This document shows positions 42,089 to 51,566 of a DNA stretch of 64,000 nucleotides, in pieces (position 1 is the stretch's first letter; every line of letters starts with the position of its first letter). The stretch comes from Marisalimonas marina. Its GTDB lineage: Bacteria > Pseudomonadota > Alphaproteobacteria > Puniceispirillales > Marisalimonadaceae. The position numbers were made by a program, and so were the translations under genes. Where the stretch lies: NCBI GenBank assembly GCA_038131365.1, contig JAYPPH010000006.1, forward strand, positions 1 to 64,000, written 5' to 3'. The notes below the pieces were generated by a model, which was given only the letters and a program-made list of their open reading frames with translations, was not told where the DNA came from and did no database searches.

Positions 42089-43267
42089 TTATTCAGAAAG
42101 AATTGTTTCTGCTAAGTTTGCCCAATAATTTGCCCCAATTGGTAAAAGCTCGTCGTTAAAATCATAAAATGGGCTATGTAGTTTTTCAGAATTTTCTCCA
42201 GCACCTAACCAAATATACGCTCCAGGTTTTTCCTCTAGCATATAAGAGAAGTCCTCAGACGTCATTGTAGGCTTTTCAACTTTGTTTATTGAATTTTTTC
42301 CGTAAGTTTTTTCAAAAATTGCTGTGGCTAGTTGAGCACTCTTTTTATCGTTAATTGTAGATGGATAACCAGGTCTTACTTCTAAATCAAGAGCGCAGTT
42401 ATTAATTGCACAGGCATTTTCTGCAATATTTTTTATCTTTGCTAGCATCTCATCCCTTAGTAATTTATTGGTGGATCTAAGCGTACCACCAATAGTTACA
42501 TTGTCAGGTATTACATTAAAAGCAGAGCCGCCTTCAATTTTGGTTAGTGATAGGGCAACGTTATTAAATGGATCTAATTGTCTTGACACTAAACTCTGTA
42601 AAGCAGTAATCGTTAAGCCAGCTGCAACAATTGGATCATTCGAATGTTGTGGTTGAGCTGCGTGTCCACCTTTACCATGGATGTTCAAAACAATAATATC
42701 ACCACCAGCCATTGCAAAACCTTCATGAATAACTGCTTGTCCAACCGAAACACCTGGCCAATTATGTATTCCCCAGATAGATTCAATGTTAAATCTTTTA
42801 AAAAGACCGTCTTCAATCATTGCTTTTGCGCCTGCGTTTCCTCCTTCTTCTGCTGGTTGAAAGATGCAGTGAACAGTGCCGTTAAAATTCCTTGTTTCAG
42901 CTAGATATTTTGCTGCTCCTAGTAACATAGTGGTATGACCATCGTGACCACAGGCATGCATAGCCCCTTCATTTTTAGAAGCATAAGGTAAATTTGTTTT
43001 TTCACTCATAGGAAGAGCGTCTATATCTGCTCTAATTCCAATTGTTTTATTTGAATTCTTTTTTTTGCCATGAATAATGCCAACAAGGCCGGTTTTCCCA
43101 ATTTCTTGATGAACTTCAACACCAAACTCTTTTAATTTGTTAGCAATAAAATTTGATGTGTTTATTTCTTTATATGCAGTTTCAGGGTTTTCGTGAATGT
43201 GTTGTCGCCAGCGAACCATATCCTCTGTTGAATTTTTTATTTCAGTTTTAATATTCATTTTATGCAA
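42089..43267 (-). CDS. M20-family amidohydrolase (hippurate/aminoacylase type)
   Basis: A 392-residue zinc-dependent hydrolase. Metal-site motifs: GIRADIDALPM, ACGHDGHTTMLLGAAKYL and PAEEGGNAGAKAMIEDG; FDMMSE-like region reads PTMTSEDFSYMLEE. It cleaves N-acyl amino acids or related amides (family knowledge). The exact substrate is unknown. Its end lies five bases from the convergent tupC stop. Confidence 0.9.
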   Translation of the reverse strand: MHKMNIKTEIKNSTEDMVRWRQHIHENPETAYKEINTSNFIANKLKEFGVEVHQEIGKTGLVGIIHGKKKNSNKTIGIRADIDALPMSEKTNLPYASKNEGAMHACGHDGHTTMLLGAAKYLAETRNFNGTVHCIFQPAEEGGNAGAKAMIEDGLFKRFNIESIWGIHNWPGVSVGQAVIHEGFAMAGGDIIVLNIHGKGGHAAQPQHSNDPIVAAGLTITALQSLVSRQLDPFNNVALSLTKIEGGSAFNVIPDNVTIGGTLRSTNKLLRDEMLAKIKNIAENACAINNCALDLEVRPGYPSTINDKKSAQLATAIFEKTYGKNSINKVEKPTMTSEDFSYMLEEKPGAYIWLGAGENSEKLHSPFYDFNDELLPIGANYWANLAETILSE

Positions 43268-43385
43268 ATTTCTATGTTTAATTATTAACGGTAAATAGTT
43301 TATTCAAAATCTAATCAATTTAAAATAATGAATTATTATATTAGTAATTAGGTTATACTAAAAAAAGTTGATAAGGAATTATAAT

Positions 43386-44210
43386 GTGAACTATATAGAA
43401 CAGCTTAATGATATTCCTAAGTTAGATTTTTATTTTGATGAAATTCTAAATATCAATTTATCTTATCGTTTTAGATATGAAAATGATAAGCCTGTACTGC
43501 TATTATTACATGGGTTTAATGGCAATAGTAAAAGCTGGTCATGTCAATTCAAATATTTTGAAAATAAGAGATCAGTTTTAGCCATAGATTTTCCAGGATT
43601 TGGAGGATCAGACTTTGGTGACCTAGATATGATTTCTGTTGCGCAATTGCTAACAAGGTTTTTAGAAAATATCAAAGTTACTCGTTGTGATGTTTTAGGA
43701 CACTCAATGGGAGGAATGTTAGCTCAAGTTTTTTGTTCTAATAATTATGGGTTAACTAATAAGGTAATTTTGTCTTGTACTCACAAAGGCTTTGGTTTGC
43801 CAATAGGAACACCCCTAATAGAAAACTACCAAAAGAGAATAAAAGAAAGACTTATAATGTCTGATATTGATTTTGGAGAGTTAAGAATAAACGAAATGTT
43901 ACCTGGTTTAGAAAACAGAGAAATTTTTAAATTTTTATCTTTAATAAGTGGAGAGATTACCGAAGAGTCAATTAAATGTGGTGGGATGGCGATGCAAACC
44001 TTAGATACAACAAACTATCTATCAAAGTTAAATCAAGATTGCCTAATTATAAAAGCTTCAAAGGATATTGTTGTTCCAAAACAACGTTCACAAGAGTTAG
44101 AAAAATTATTACCACATGCAAAAATTATAGAATTTCAAAATGTTGGTCATGCACCATATTGTGAAAATGCAACATTGTTCAATAGTGAAATTGAAAATTT
44201 TCTTCAGTAA
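43386..44210 (+). CDS. Alpha/beta hydrolase
   Basis: A 274-residue hydrolase. The oxyanion region is LLLHGFNGNSKSW, the nucleophile elbow GHSMGG, the acid in KASKDIVVP and the His in GHAPY; the triad looks complete. The GTG at 43386 is preferred because AAGGA lies eight bases upstream; the frame opens with a TTG at 43368 inside that site. The stop overlaps the start of the MFS gene (TAATG), so the two are translationally coupled. Confidence 0.83.
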   Translation: MNYIEQLNDIPKLDFYFDEILNINLSYRFRYENDKPVLLLLHGFNGNSKSWSCQFKYFENKRSVLAIDFPGFGGSDFGDLDMISVAQLLTRFLENIKVTRCDVLGHSMGGMLAQVFCSNNYGLTNKVILSCTHKGFGLPIGTPLIENYQKRIKERLIMSDIDFGELRINEMLPGLENREIFKFLSLISGEITEESIKCGGMAMQTLDTTNYLSKLNQDCLIIKASKDIVVPKQRSQELEKLLPHAKIIEFQNVGHAPYCENATLFNSEIENFLQ

Positions 44211-45409
44211 TGAATGCATTATCCAACAAATCTTTTTTATTATATTTTATTAGTAATACTTTTGCATTACTAGGATTGTGGATACAGAAAATTGGAGTTG
44301 GTTGGTTAACCTGGGAAATCACAGGATCAACCTTTTGGACCAGCTTTGTAGCTTTAGCCTTGATGGCACCAGCTGGAATAATAGGCCCACTCTTCGCAGT
44401 TTATGCTGAAAACTGGAATATGAGGACAGCAAGCATCATTCTCAAAACATTGATGTTATTAGTGGGTGCTATGGTATGGTTTTTAGAATTTCTTGATCTT
44501 CATTCATTATTTACTCTAGCTTTTTTATCAATTATTCAAGGCTTGCTCAGCGCCTGTTACCACCCAGTAAGATTAGTTTTTGTTTCGGTAGTTGTTCCAA
44601 GAGATTTGATATCTAGTGCTGTAGGATTAAACTCAGCTTCATTTAACGGATCAAGAGTAATTGGACCAGCGTTTGCAGGAATCTTTATAGCGCTATTTAA
44701 TTTAGAAAGCACTTTCCTAATAGCAGTTTTAGCATATATCCCTTTAATTCCAGTTCTGATGTACATACCTTTAAGAAAAAGAAATAAATCTTTAGATAAT
44801 AAAGATAAGTTTTTAAAGCGTTTTATAGAAGGAGGAAAAGTTGCTTTAAATACACCTGTAATTGCAAAGGGGTTATTTGTAGTTTTTATTAGTGCATTCT
44901 TTGTTAGAGGAATGCTTGAAATACAACCTACTATTGCTGGGGAAATATTGAATCAGGGAAGTTTAGGTTTGTCTCTTATCACAGCAACAGCAGGTTTGGG
45001 TGCTTTGTCAGCTTCTATCTGGATAGGTTTAGGAAAGAATAATAATCTAAAAATACAAACGAAATTGGTATTCATGTTAATTTTAGGATTAATAATGAGT
45101 TCAATTATTGGTTGTATTTCAGATATGTATTTAATGGCTTTGGCTTTTATAATTGTTGGATTTACTTCAACAGTTATAGGTATAGGAACCCAAACTATTA
45201 TTCAGATGGAAGTCGAAGACTTTTTTAGGGCAAGAGTTTTAACTTGGTGGTCAAGTCTATCTTTTGGTTCTTTAACTGTTGGCGGAATATTATTAGGGCT
45301 TGCAGGTGAATATATTCCCTTAAATATAGGCCTGATTATTATGCCGATTATAGGATTTATTATTTTTAAATTAGTCGTCAAATTACATTTTAAAAATAAA
45401 TTTATCTGA
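44210..45409 (+). CDS. MFS transporter (MFS_3/EntS-like)
   Basis: A 399-residue major facilitator with about twelve helices, similar in build to the EntS group. QKIGVGWLTWEITGSTFWTSFVALALMAPAGIIGPLFAVYAENW covers helices 1-2 and the first loop; NSASFNGSRVIGPAFAGI is the conserved helix 5 motif. The gene is coupled to the preceding hydrolase, so the hydrolase may process its substrate; that is inferred. The last residues overlap the convergent EamA gene by eight bases. Confidence 0.85.
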   Translation: MNALSNKSFLLYFISNTFALLGLWIQKIGVGWLTWEITGSTFWTSFVALALMAPAGIIGPLFAVYAENWNMRTASIILKTLMLLVGAMVWFLEFLDLHSLFTLAFLSIIQGLLSACYHPVRLVFVSVVVPRDLISSAVGLNSASFNGSRVIGPAFAGIFIALFNLESTFLIAVLAYIPLIPVLMYIPLRKRNKSLDNKDKFLKRFIEGGKVALNTPVIAKGLFVVFISAFFVRGMLEIQPTIAGEILNQGSLGLSLITATAGLGALSASIWIGLGKNNNLKIQTKLVFMLILGLIMSSIIGCISDMYLMALAFIIVGFTSTVIGIGTQTIIQMEVEDFFRARVLTWWSSLSFGSLTVGGILLGLAGEYIPLNIGLIIMPIIGFIIFKLVVKLHFKNKFI

Positions 45410-46283
45410 CTTTTTTAAATTTAGCCTCTCTTCTAAATATGTAAATTCCTGAAATAGTAATAATAATCCCACCAAAAATTGTTGTAAAAACTGGGTGTGA
45501 ATTCCATATCAAATAATCAAAAATTATTGCCCAAATAATTCCAGTATAATTAAAAGGGCTTACTATAGATGCAGATGCTTTTTGAAGAGCATAGGTCATT
45601 AATAATTGTGTTAGAAAAGCTGCAAGTCCAATCCCTATAAATAAAAGCATTACCTCTAAAGTTGGCGCTTTCCATAAAAATGGTTGGAAAAATGATGTGA
45701 CTATAAAACTTACCAACATAAAATAAAATACTGTTTTAACGGGATGCTCAGTTGAGCCAAGTAATCTTAAAAAGATTATAGTCGTTGACCACATTATCGT
45801 CCCACCAAGTGCATAGATGGACGCAACAGCAATTTGACCAGATGGATTTATAGCGATAATAACGCCTAAAAAGCCAATTATTATGGCCAACCATCTTCGC
45901 CAACCTATGTTTTCTTTTAAAAAAATTATTGCTAAAATACATGAAAAAATAGGCACAGCTTGGGAAATAACTGTCACGTCTGCTACTGGAAGTCTCTGGA
46001 AAGCAAGAAAGAACATTACGTTTCCAGTTAATCCAGCAAGACCTCTAAAAAAATGTAATTTAGGTTTATTTGTTTTAAGAAAATTGAAACCACCTAGTTT
46101 GTACACTAAGGGTAATAGAAATATTAATACAACTATAGCTCTAACAAATGTGATTTGGACCGCATGATATTCTATGCCTACTAATTTAGCTTGGACACTC
46201 ATTATTGTAACACATAATACAGCTAACAACATTGCTGTAATGGCTTTGAAGTTGTTAGATTGTTTTATGAAAGACTGTATCAA
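45402..46283 (-). CDS. EamA-family (DMT) transporter
   Basis: A 293-residue ten-helix carrier with two EamA repeats. RLPVADVTVISQAVPIFSCILAIIFLKENIGWRRW and KASASIVSPFNYTGIIWAIIFDYLIWNSHP are the typical regions. It starts with a TTG; GGA is seven bases upstream. Most like the carriers at 21889 and 25650 in length and motif order. Substrate unknown. Confidence 0.86.
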   Translation of the reverse strand: MIQSFIKQSNNFKAITAMLLAVLCVTIMSVQAKLVGIEYHAVQITFVRAIVVLIFLLPLVYKLGGFNFLKTNKPKLHFFRGLAGLTGNVMFFLAFQRLPVADVTVISQAVPIFSCILAIIFLKENIGWRRWLAIIIGFLGVIIAINPSGQIAVASIYALGGTIMWSTTIIFLRLLGSTEHPVKTVFYFMLVSFIVTSFFQPFLWKAPTLEVMLLFIGIGLAAFLTQLLMTYALQKASASIVSPFNYTGIIWAIIFDYLIWNSHPVFTTIFGGIIITISGIYIFRREAKFKKVR

Positions 46284-46308
46284 TCAAATTTCCAAATAAA
46301 AAAATAGT

Positions 46309-47568
46309 CTAATCTTTTGTTAAAGAAGAAGGAGGCCTCAAAAAGAAAATTGTAAGGAAACTTATTACAAATGGGTACAAGGCTAAATATCGAATTGTAA
46401 CCAAGGGATCACCTATAAAGTCGATTGCTAAACCAACTGGCAATGGTCCCAACGAAGCACCAATAACACCTATCATTTGTCCAGTGCCCTGAATGCTTCC
46501 AAGGTGTTTCCTACCAAAATATCTTGGCCATATGTAACCAAACATAGTCATACTTATTGCGTTATTGATCCCAAAAAAAACAGCGTAAATGAAAGCATAA
46601 TATTCATTAACTGAAAAAGTTATGCTTAAGAGTGAAACACAATTTATTAGTAGACCTATTGTTAGAACGTAATGTGTTTGAATATTATCAAAAAGTTTTC
46701 CTACGACTGGCATAAATAAAACCATAGTTATGGCTGAAACAGTGAATAGTGCAGCAGCAAAATCTGCAGTTATGCCTTGATTAGTTAAAATTGTAACTTG
46801 ATAAAAATGAAGTGTTGTAACTAGCATAGCCATCCCAAACCACATGGCTGATAAAATATAAAAGGATCTTTCTTTAAGGGCTTGAGAAAGGTCTAAACCT
46901 TGAATTATTTCCTTTGTATTATCAATTGATTCTATTTTTGCCCCACCATCGGGAGAAAGCCCCACACTTTCAGGAGTGTTCCAAGCAAGTAAATATAACG
47001 CAGGAACCATAACAATCCATGTGGATATTCCTAGAAAGACCCAGGCAAATTTCCATCCATAATGATCAATCAAGAATTGAGATAAAGGAGGATGAATAGC
47101 CATCGAAATGCCAAAACCTAGAGCCATTATGCTCATGGCAAAGCCACGTTTTTTATCAAACCATTGTGAAACGAGATTTGCACAACCTAACATAAGAGAT
47201 CCTTGACCAAAAAATCTAAGGAAACCAAAGCCAACAGTTAACATTAAGAAGTTTGATGCTGCGCCAAAAAATACACAAGAAATTCCTAATAAAATAGTGA
47301 CTATTATTAAAGTTTTTCTTGCTCCATATTTATCTATTAGTTTACCCATATATGGGAGCAAAAATGCTGCAATTAAGGTGGCCAAACCATAAGCTGATGC
47401 AATTGATGCACTTGATAGATCTAAATCTTTACCGATAGGCCCTACAAAAACACTAAATGTATGTGACTGTCCAGGTCCACTTGAAAAAATACCTAAGTTA
47501 GCAACAGCAACAATCATCCATCCGTAAAAAAAACTAGGACTGATATAATTAAAAATTTTATCACGCAT
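46309..47568 (-). CDS. MFS transporter (oxalate/formate antiporter-like)
   Basis: A 419-residue major facilitator with about twelve helices. FLLPYMGKLIDKYGARKTLI is the typical loop 2-3 signature; GFLRFFGQGSLMLGCANLVSQWFDKKRGFAMSIMALGFG matches monocarboxylate/oxalate carriers. Substrate unknown, probably an organic acid. It stands alone before a dehydrogenase gene transcribed in the same direction (82 bases apart). Confidence 0.85.
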   Translation of the reverse strand: MRDKIFNYISPSFFYGWMIVAVANLGIFSSGPGQSHTFSVFVGPIGKDLDLSSASIASAYGLATLIAAFLLPYMGKLIDKYGARKTLIIVTILLGISCVFFGAASNFLMLTVGFGFLRFFGQGSLMLGCANLVSQWFDKKRGFAMSIMALGFGISMAIHPPLSQFLIDHYGWKFAWVFLGISTWIVMVPALYLLAWNTPESVGLSPDGGAKIESIDNTKEIIQGLDLSQALKERSFYILSAMWFGMAMLVTTLHFYQVTILTNQGITADFAAALFTVSAITMVLFMPVVGKLFDNIQTHYVLTIGLLINCVSLLSITFSVNEYYAFIYAVFFGINNAISMTMFGYIWPRYFGRKHLGSIQGTGQMIGVIGASLGPLPVGLAIDFIGDPLVTIRYLALYPFVISFLTIFFLRPPSSLTKD

Positions 47569-47650
47569 TTTTAATGAAACTTTAATTAAAAGATTAATTA
47601 ATTATTATACATGTTAATTAAATTAAAAGATATAAATAAAGAAAGAATAA

Positions 47651-48535
47651 TTATTTTTTAAGAGCTTCTACATACATATCTAACGCTTGGAGCAAAGAGC
47701 GATTTGTATCAACAGTTTCTCTTGTTTCGTTCGCAATGGGTGTTTTATTTGCCAGGGACATAATATCAGCGGAACCTTCATGAAACTTTGGTGTAACACC
47801 CGCATTAGAAAAAGTATTAGCAATTTCATACATTTCTCCCTCCCATCTTGCAGCATCTAGTGGGATCCTTGGAACCATTCGTTCCATAGCCATCAACATA
47901 TCAGGCTTACTGTATTCTAACTCTTTAAAATATTCACTTGAAAGGCCAAGTTTGTGAGCAAGCGTTAAAACGGCTGCATGAAGAGCAAAAGTTCCTTTGG
48001 TAGCACTGGCATAAACCATTTTCATGGCAGAAGCTTTTCCAATTTCTTTTCCTAAATCTTTTACAATGAAACCTTTTCCATCAAGAATTTTTACTGGATT
48101 AGTATTTGGTCCAGACACATATAATCTAGTTTGTCCTTTTTCGACTATAGGGTTTAAACCTATAATACCTGCATCAATAAAATTACAAAATTTAGATGAA
48201 ATTGCATTGCAAATATTCTGGGCTGTGTCTGGAGAAACAGCATTGCAATCAACGTAAGTAAGCGATTTTTTATTTTTTAAAATTATTTTATTAACTACCT
48301 CTGCTTGTCCAAGAGCTGATTCTGGAGGTAGTATAGATAAAATTATATCAGAATGATTGACTACATTATCAATAGTACCAACATCTTCTATGCCAGCACT
48401 TGTGGAGAGTTTTTTTGTTCTATTACTTCTTCCATCAAGACCTGATATGACCCTAAAGTTATTATTTAAAAAAACTTTACCACAGCCATGCCCCATGTCT
48501 CCTGGCATCAAAATTCCAATAGTTTTGTTTGACAT
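47651..48535 (-). CDS. NAD(P)-dependent 6-phosphogluconate/3-hydroxyisobutyrate dehydrogenase-like oxidoreductase
   Basis: A 294-residue beta-hydroxyacid dehydrogenase-like enzyme. The Rossmann start GILMPGDMGHGCGKVF and SILPPESALGQAEVV are the cofactor half; the C-terminal helical domain has AMKMVYASATKGTFALHAA with the likely catalytic Lys, and a DUF1932-like end. The ATG at 48535 is chosen, nine bases after the rhodanese stop, with AGG upstream; the frame is open to 48577 but that overlaps the rhodanese. It is in an operon with it. The substrate is unknown. Confidence 0.8.
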   Translation of the reverse strand: MSNKTIGILMPGDMGHGCGKVFLNNNFRVISGLDGRSNRTKKLSTSAGIEDVGTIDNVVNHSDIILSILPPESALGQAEVVNKIILKNKKSLTYVDCNAVSPDTAQNICNAISSKFCNFIDAGIIGLNPIVEKGQTRLYVSGPNTNPVKILDGKGFIVKDLGKEIGKASAMKMVYASATKGTFALHAAVLTLAHKLGLSSEYFKELEYSKPDMLMAMERMVPRIPLDAARWEGEMYEIANTFSNAGVTPKFHEGSADIMSLANKTPIANETRETVDTNRSLLQALDMYVEALKK

Positions 48536-48543
48536 TACATAAC

Positions 48544-48918
48544 CTATTTCTTCATAGGTCCACCATTTTTTTCCCAATCTGGTATACCACCAGCATTAAG
48601 AACATTTTTATAACCCATCTCTATTAAAGTCTTTCCCGCTAATGCAGCTTGTCCACCAACGCCGCATATTAGTATAATTTCAGAGTCTTTTTTAAGCTTA
48701 TCGTTGTATAATGGAGTAGCTTCGTCAGCCACAAATTCTATTAAGCCCCTAGGTATTTCTAATCCACCAAGTATCGTCCCTGTTTTTTTAATATCTGAGC
48801 TATCTCTAACGTCAATAAAAATTGAAGAGTTTGATTTATGTTTTTCTATAGCCTCTTTGACATCTATTTTTTTTACAACTTCATTTGCTTCTTGTAAGTA
48901 ATCTTTTGCTGTTTTCAT
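48544..48918 (-). CDS. Rhodanese-like domain protein
   Basis: A 124-residue single rhodanese domain (about 20-120). FIDVRDSSDIKKTGTI is the substrate-side motif and LICGVGGQAALAGKTL the active loop with Cys. The hexapeptide is shaped CGVGGQ, as in sulfurtransferases with six-residue loops. It probably transfers sulfur to an unknown acceptor. It is followed by the dehydrogenase in the same operon. Confidence 0.86.
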   Translation of the reverse strand: MKTAKDYLQEANEVVKKIDVKEAIEKHKSNSSIFIDVRDSSDIKKTGTILGGLEIPRGLIEFVADEATPLYNDKLKKDSEIILICGVGGQAALAGKTLIEMGYKNVLNAGGIPDWEKNGGPMKK

Positions 48919-48935
48919 TTATTCCTCTATTTAAA

Positions 48936-49394
48936 TTAATTTAGTAGCCCGATATATTTGGGTTGGGTAACGCTTGTTGTCATCCAGCATTTTAAACATT
49001 TTGTATCGATTTTGGCTTTTTCCAAAATCCATAACAACCTGTAACGTTTATTGTCATAAGCATCTACATCAACTGAGAATTTTGCAACATTATTATCCTT
49101 TGACAATAATTTTGTTTTAAATTTTAAAGAGTTTAACAATATTTTATATGGTGTATTAGCTATCATATTCATAAAATTAGGAAAGGGTCCGGTATATTTT
49201 TTGTTTTCTGGATGTGCAAACAGCCAACATTGATAAATGCCTTCATTATTTGATGCAGAGTTTGTTTGTAATGCACTCATCTGAATTTCTATTACCTCGG
49301 ATGCTGAAAATATATCATTAGGTAATACATTACTAAAAACTTTGTCGTTTTTAATAACAAAAAATAGAGTAAAAATAATAAATAAATATTTCAT
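48936..49394 (-). CDS. Exported DUF4864-like protein
   Basis: A 152-residue exported protein. Residues 1-20 (YLFIIFTLFFVIKNDKVFS) form a signal peptide. The rest (SASEVIEIQMSALQTNSASN, CWLFAHPENKKYTGPFPNF, FKTKLLSKDNN, ending CLKCWMTTSVTQP) resembles the DUF4864 family, an NTF2-like fold. The function is unknown. It lies 17 bases upstream of the rhodanese gene, on the same strand. Confidence 0.65.
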   Translation of the reverse strand: MKYLFIIFTLFFVIKNDKVFSNVLPNDIFSASEVIEIQMSALQTNSASNNEGIYQCWLFAHPENKKYTGPFPNFMNMIANTPYKILLNSLKFKTKLLSKDNNVAKFSVDVDAYDNKRYRLLWILEKAKIDTKCLKCWMTTSVTQPKYIGLLN

Positions 49395-49447
49395 TGGTTA
49401 AACTAAATTATTAATTACAATACAATGATCTTAAAAGGAGTTTAAAA

Positions 49448-49948
49448 TTGCAATCTAAAAATCTCTATGCTCATAAATTTTTAAAAACTATTTTATCTTT
49501 ATTTTATTTTTTATTTTTTTCACAGGCTTTCGCTGCTGGAGGTGATTCTGATAATTCATCTAAAAAAGTTACTAAATCACCGTATTACTACGAAGCTATT
49601 AAATTTATAAAAAATGAATCTTATGAAAATGCTATCAATAGTTTGAAATTAGCTTTGAATAACAATAACAAAGACCCAGATGTTTATAATTATTTAGGCT
49701 ATTCATTCAGAAAAATAAATGACTTAGAAAAAGCAGCTTTTTATTATGAGAAAGCGCTTGTTTTATCTCCTAAACATAAAGGAGCTTTAGAGTATCAAGG
49801 CGAAATGTTTTTAACATTAGGTCAGTTAGAAAAGGCTGAGTCTAACTTAAAAAAACTAGAGAAAATATGTTTCTTAGGCTGTGAAGAAGAAAAGATGTTA
49901 AAAGAATCAATTTTAAAATTTAAAAAAGGTAAAAAGAGTAATTATTAA
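49448..49948 (+). CDS. Exported tetratricopeptide-repeat protein
   Basis: A 166-residue protein with a signal peptide (residues about 12-32, ILSLFYFLFFSQAFAAGG) and roughly two to three TPR units: DVYNYLGYSFRKINDLEKAAFYYEKALVLSPKHKG followed by ALEYQGEMFLTLGQLEKAESN. The TPRs suggest a periplasmic scaffold. The start is a TTG with AAAGGAG upstream. It is divergent from the DUF4864-like gene. Two cysteines in the C-terminal part (ICFLGCEEE) may form a disulfide. Confidence 0.8.
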   Translation: MQSKNLYAHKFLKTILSLFYFLFFSQAFAAGGDSDNSSKKVTKSPYYYEAIKFIKNESYENAINSLKLALNNNNKDPDVYNYLGYSFRKINDLEKAAFYYEKALVLSPKHKGALEYQGEMFLTLGQLEKAESNLKKLEKICFLGCEEEKMLKESILKFKKGKKSNY

Positions 49949-49980
49949 TTATTTTTTATTAACATTCTTGGAGAAGGTGG

Positions 49981-50802
49981 ATGAAATCATTTGATGAAAT
50001 GACTATCAAAGAAATTGTTGATCAAATCGAAGATGGATTTCTTTTGGGTATTCCTGCTGACTATTCTGGGGTGCCAATGGCATTTACAAAAGAGTTAATA
50101 AATAAAGGTATTAAAAATTTAAGATTATATTGTTTGCCTCTTACAACAATTCAAGGAGACATGTTAATTGGAAGTGGATGCGTTTCAGAAATTGAAACAG
50201 CAGCAGTAACATTGGGTGAATTTGGTCTGGCACCACGATTTTCTGATGCCGTTGAAAACGGTAAAATATTGATTAAAGATTCAACTTGTCCTGCTTTACA
50301 TGCTCAGCTTCAAGCTACAGAAAAGTCAGTTCCCTTTATGCCATTAAGAGGAGTCATCGGTTCCGATGTTCAAAAAAATAGAAAAGATTGGCAAATAATC
50401 TCTAACCCTATGAAATTTTCAGGAATTGAAAATGAACCAATACTTTTACTGCCGGCAGTCCAATTAGATGTTTTAGTCTTTCATGCTTCTTGTTCTGATA
50501 AAAATGGTAATATACAGATTGGCCGAAGAAGGGAGCTTGCAACTTTGGCTCATGCTTCAAAAAAAGTTTTTGTAACGGTAGAAAAGATTTTAGATACAGA
50601 TTTCTTTGAAGATGAATTATCTGCTTCAACTTGCCTGCCTGCATTGTACATTGATGGTATATCAATAGTTAAAAATGGCGCATGGCCATGTAAGCTTCCA
50701 GGAGTATATGAGTCAGACAATGAAGAAATAAAAAAATATTCAATTGCAGCAAAAACGAAATCAACTTTTGATCAATATATGAAAAGCTTTTTGAAGAGCT
50801 AG
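49981..50802 (+). CDS. CoA-transferase-like subunit A
   Basis: A 273-residue alpha subunit of the glutaconate CoA-transferase/IpdAB group. GIPADYSGVPMAFTKELINKGIKNLRLYCLPLTTIQGDMLIGSG and IETAAVTLGEFGLAPRF are the recognisable parts, followed by VPFMPLRGVIGSDV. GGAG is placed upstream. It is followed after 16 bases by subunit B. The substrate is unknown; members of the group transfer CoA between acyl groups or hydrolyse ring-derived CoA esters. Confidence 0.8.
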   Translation: MKSFDEMTIKEIVDQIEDGFLLGIPADYSGVPMAFTKELINKGIKNLRLYCLPLTTIQGDMLIGSGCVSEIETAAVTLGEFGLAPRFSDAVENGKILIKDSTCPALHAQLQATEKSVPFMPLRGVIGSDVQKNRKDWQIISNPMKFSGIENEPILLLPAVQLDVLVFHASCSDKNGNIQIGRRRELATLAHASKKVFVTVEKILDTDFFEDELSASTCLPALYIDGISIVKNGAWPCKLPGVYESDNEEIKKYSIAAKTKSTFDQYMKSFLKS

Positions 50803-50818
50803 CTTAAGGCCAAACTTA

Positions 50819-51559
50819 ATGAATTTAAATATTAAAAGAGAAGAGCTGTTAATTAGCCAATTAGCAGATTTATTAAAAAATGATAATCATGTTGCTGTTG
50901 GCGCTGCATCGCCAATTCCAGGAGCAGCGGCATTACTAGCTAAAGAAGAGGCTAAAAATTTTAATAAACGGCTAAGAGTAACTATTCTGCATTCAAATAA
51001 ATATAATAATTTTACAGATGGAGCTCGAGAGCTTTTTGATTGTGCTGCTCAAGGAAGGATAGATACTTTTTTTCTAGGTGGTGTCCAAATTGACGGCAAA
51101 GCAAATATAAATTTGGTTGGAACTGGTGAGTATCCAAATCTTGAGAAGAGGTTTCCTGGTTCTTTTGGCTCTCCTTTAATGTATTTTGTTGTACCGCAAG
51201 TCATTTTGTTTAGAGAGGAGCACTCTCCAAGGACTTTAGTAAAAAATGTAGATTTTATATCTGCTCCTGGTGTCTCAGAAGATAATATATATAGGCCAGG
51301 AGGTCCTAAATATTTATTAACTAATAGGGCATTATTTAAATTCGATAAAAAACAAAAAAAATTTTCCCTATTACGGTTAAATATAAATGAGACTTTAGAT
51401 AGTATTATTGAACTTACAGGTTTTAATTTTGAAGTTGATAAAAATCTCTCTCAAATGGTTTTGCCAGAAAAAAACCGTATAGAAATTTTAAGAAAGTGTA
51501 TTGCCCCAATGGTATCTGAGTTTTATCCAGAATTTGCAAAAAGAATATGGGGCGTATAA
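50819..51559 (+). CDS. CoA-transferase-like subunit B
   Basis: A 246-residue beta subunit partner. HVAVGAASPIPGAAALLAKEEAKN is the conserved N-terminal region; LGGVQIDGKANINLVGTGEYPNLEKRFPGSFGSP and ISAPGVSEDNIYRPGGPKYLLTN follow. In glutaconate CoA-transferase the catalytic Glu lies in an SENG-like motif of this subunit; I see no such motif, so the pair may be a hydrolase like IpdAB rather than a transferase. That is tentative. It is convergent with acs. Confidence 0.78.
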   Translation: MNLNIKREELLISQLADLLKNDNHVAVGAASPIPGAAALLAKEEAKNFNKRLRVTILHSNKYNNFTDGARELFDCAAQGRIDTFFLGGVQIDGKANINLVGTGEYPNLEKRFPGSFGSPLMYFVVPQVILFREEHSPRTLVKNVDFISAPGVSEDNIYRPGGPKYLLTNRALFKFDKKQKKFSLLRLNINETLDSIIELTGFNFEVDKNLSQMVLPEKNRIEILRKCIAPMVSEFYPEFAKRIWGV

Positions 51560-51566
51560 CTTTATC

